A DNA stretch of 64,000 bases from Mesosutterella porci (GTDB taxonomy: Bacteria; Pseudomonadota; Gammaproteobacteria; Burkholderiales; Burkholderiaceae_F): assembly GCF_022134585.1 (NCBI RefSeq), contig NZ_JAKNCT010000005.1, positions 62,001-126,000 of the forward strand, written 5' to 3'. Below are positions 63,801 to 64,000 of the stretch, piece after piece (positions within the stretch are counted from its first letter, which is position 1; each line of letters begins with the position of its first letter). The notes beneath the pieces were generated by a model. The model saw nothing but the letters and a program-made list of their open reading frames with translations. It ran no database searches and was not told where the DNA came from. The translations under genes and the position numbers were made by a program.

Positions 63801-64000
63801 GTTCAGGCCCGACATCTGCCCGAGCTGGCGCTCCAGGGGTGCGGTGACGCTGGTGGCCATGACCTCGGGGCCAGCGCCCGGGAACAGGGTGGTCACCTGG
63901 ATGACGGGATAGTCGACTTCGGGCAGCGCGGAGATCGACAGGCTGCGGTAGCCGAGGAGGCCTCCGAGGATCACCGCTATCGTCAGCAGCAGGGTCGCGA
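60891..64000 (-). CDS. RND efflux pump, MdtB/MuxB-like (5' end outside window)
   Basis: At least 1035 aa of an inner-membrane RND pump; the frame runs off the right edge, so the first ~25 residues are missing. [45 protein letters not shown] and [23 protein letters not shown] are close to MdtB blocks. [17 protein letters not shown] carries the relay Asp pair. The order of genes (MdtB-, MdtC-, outer-membrane factor) matches mdtABC-type operons; the periplasmic adaptor (MdtA) is expected just beyond the window. Confidence 0.93.
   Translation of the reverse strand, partial: [1035 protein letters not shown]

Overview
The window reads as a high-GC chromosome segment of an anaerobic or microaerophilic betaproteobacterium, most likely a gut-type Burkholderiales of the Sutterella kind. 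This is an inference from gene content and order: nrdDG at the left edge, a tig-clpP-clpX-lon-hup-tRNA-Val block, ompR-envZ, a DUF3106-like protein, a C4-dicarboxylate carrier remnant, a fumarate-reductase-type flavoprotein beside a tetraheme cytochrome, and a giant BadF/HgdC-type activase. No rRNA operon or CRISPR array was seen.

Layout. 1-2766: anaerobic ribonucleotide reductase nrdD-nrdG. 2759-12685: a ~9.9 kb integrated element, visibly richer in A+T, inserted exactly at the nrdG stop codon. It is bounded by a 19-base imperfect direct repeat (14 bases exact). It carries a P4-type integrase with candidate arm-site repeats at both ends, two MerR/AlpA-type regulators, an Ash-like protein, a 53-aa membrane peptide, a split replication module (Toprim protein plus DUF927 ATPase) and a 433-aa protein of unknown function. 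Two clusters of GCGGGAA motifs flank its coding region and look like a bipartite origin. No capsid, portal or terminase gene was seen, so it resembles a phage satellite. 12705-18162: the stranded nrdG terminator, a 5'-truncated Dcu carrier, a LysR regulator, an MmgE/PrpD protein, a fumarase-superfamily lyase and tRNA-Val.

18221-24958 is the proteostasis block (HU, Lon, ClpX, ClpP, trigger factor with an unusual Ala/Lys/Glu-rich N-terminal extension). 25323-33404 holds a split UxaA-type dehydratase, an NCS2 purine permease, a CapA-like protein, a flavoprotein gene that appears frameshifted and lacks its FAD-binding glycine motif, a secreted tetraheme cytochrome c and two secreted proteins of unknown function. 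33515-37849 is one 1444-aa activase. 38139-38794 has two tRNA-Leu genes. 38877-39725 encodes a UreE-like protein with a 141-residue tail of His/Cys/Asp/Glu repeats built on an 84-base tandem repeat; no urease genes are nearby.

39782-64000 is mostly housekeeping: radA, alr, lplT, a hydroxyacid dehydrogenase, uracil-DNA glycosylase, rimI, tsaB, ompR-envZ, a fused ispDF with a possible internal start for IspF, mfd, serB, and a three-gene RND efflux operon (outer-membrane lipoprotein plus MdtC-like and MdtB-like pumps) that runs off the right edge. The most unusual items are the nrdG-integrated satellite-like element with its phased repeats, the metal-binding UreE-like protein, and the broken flavoprotein gene.
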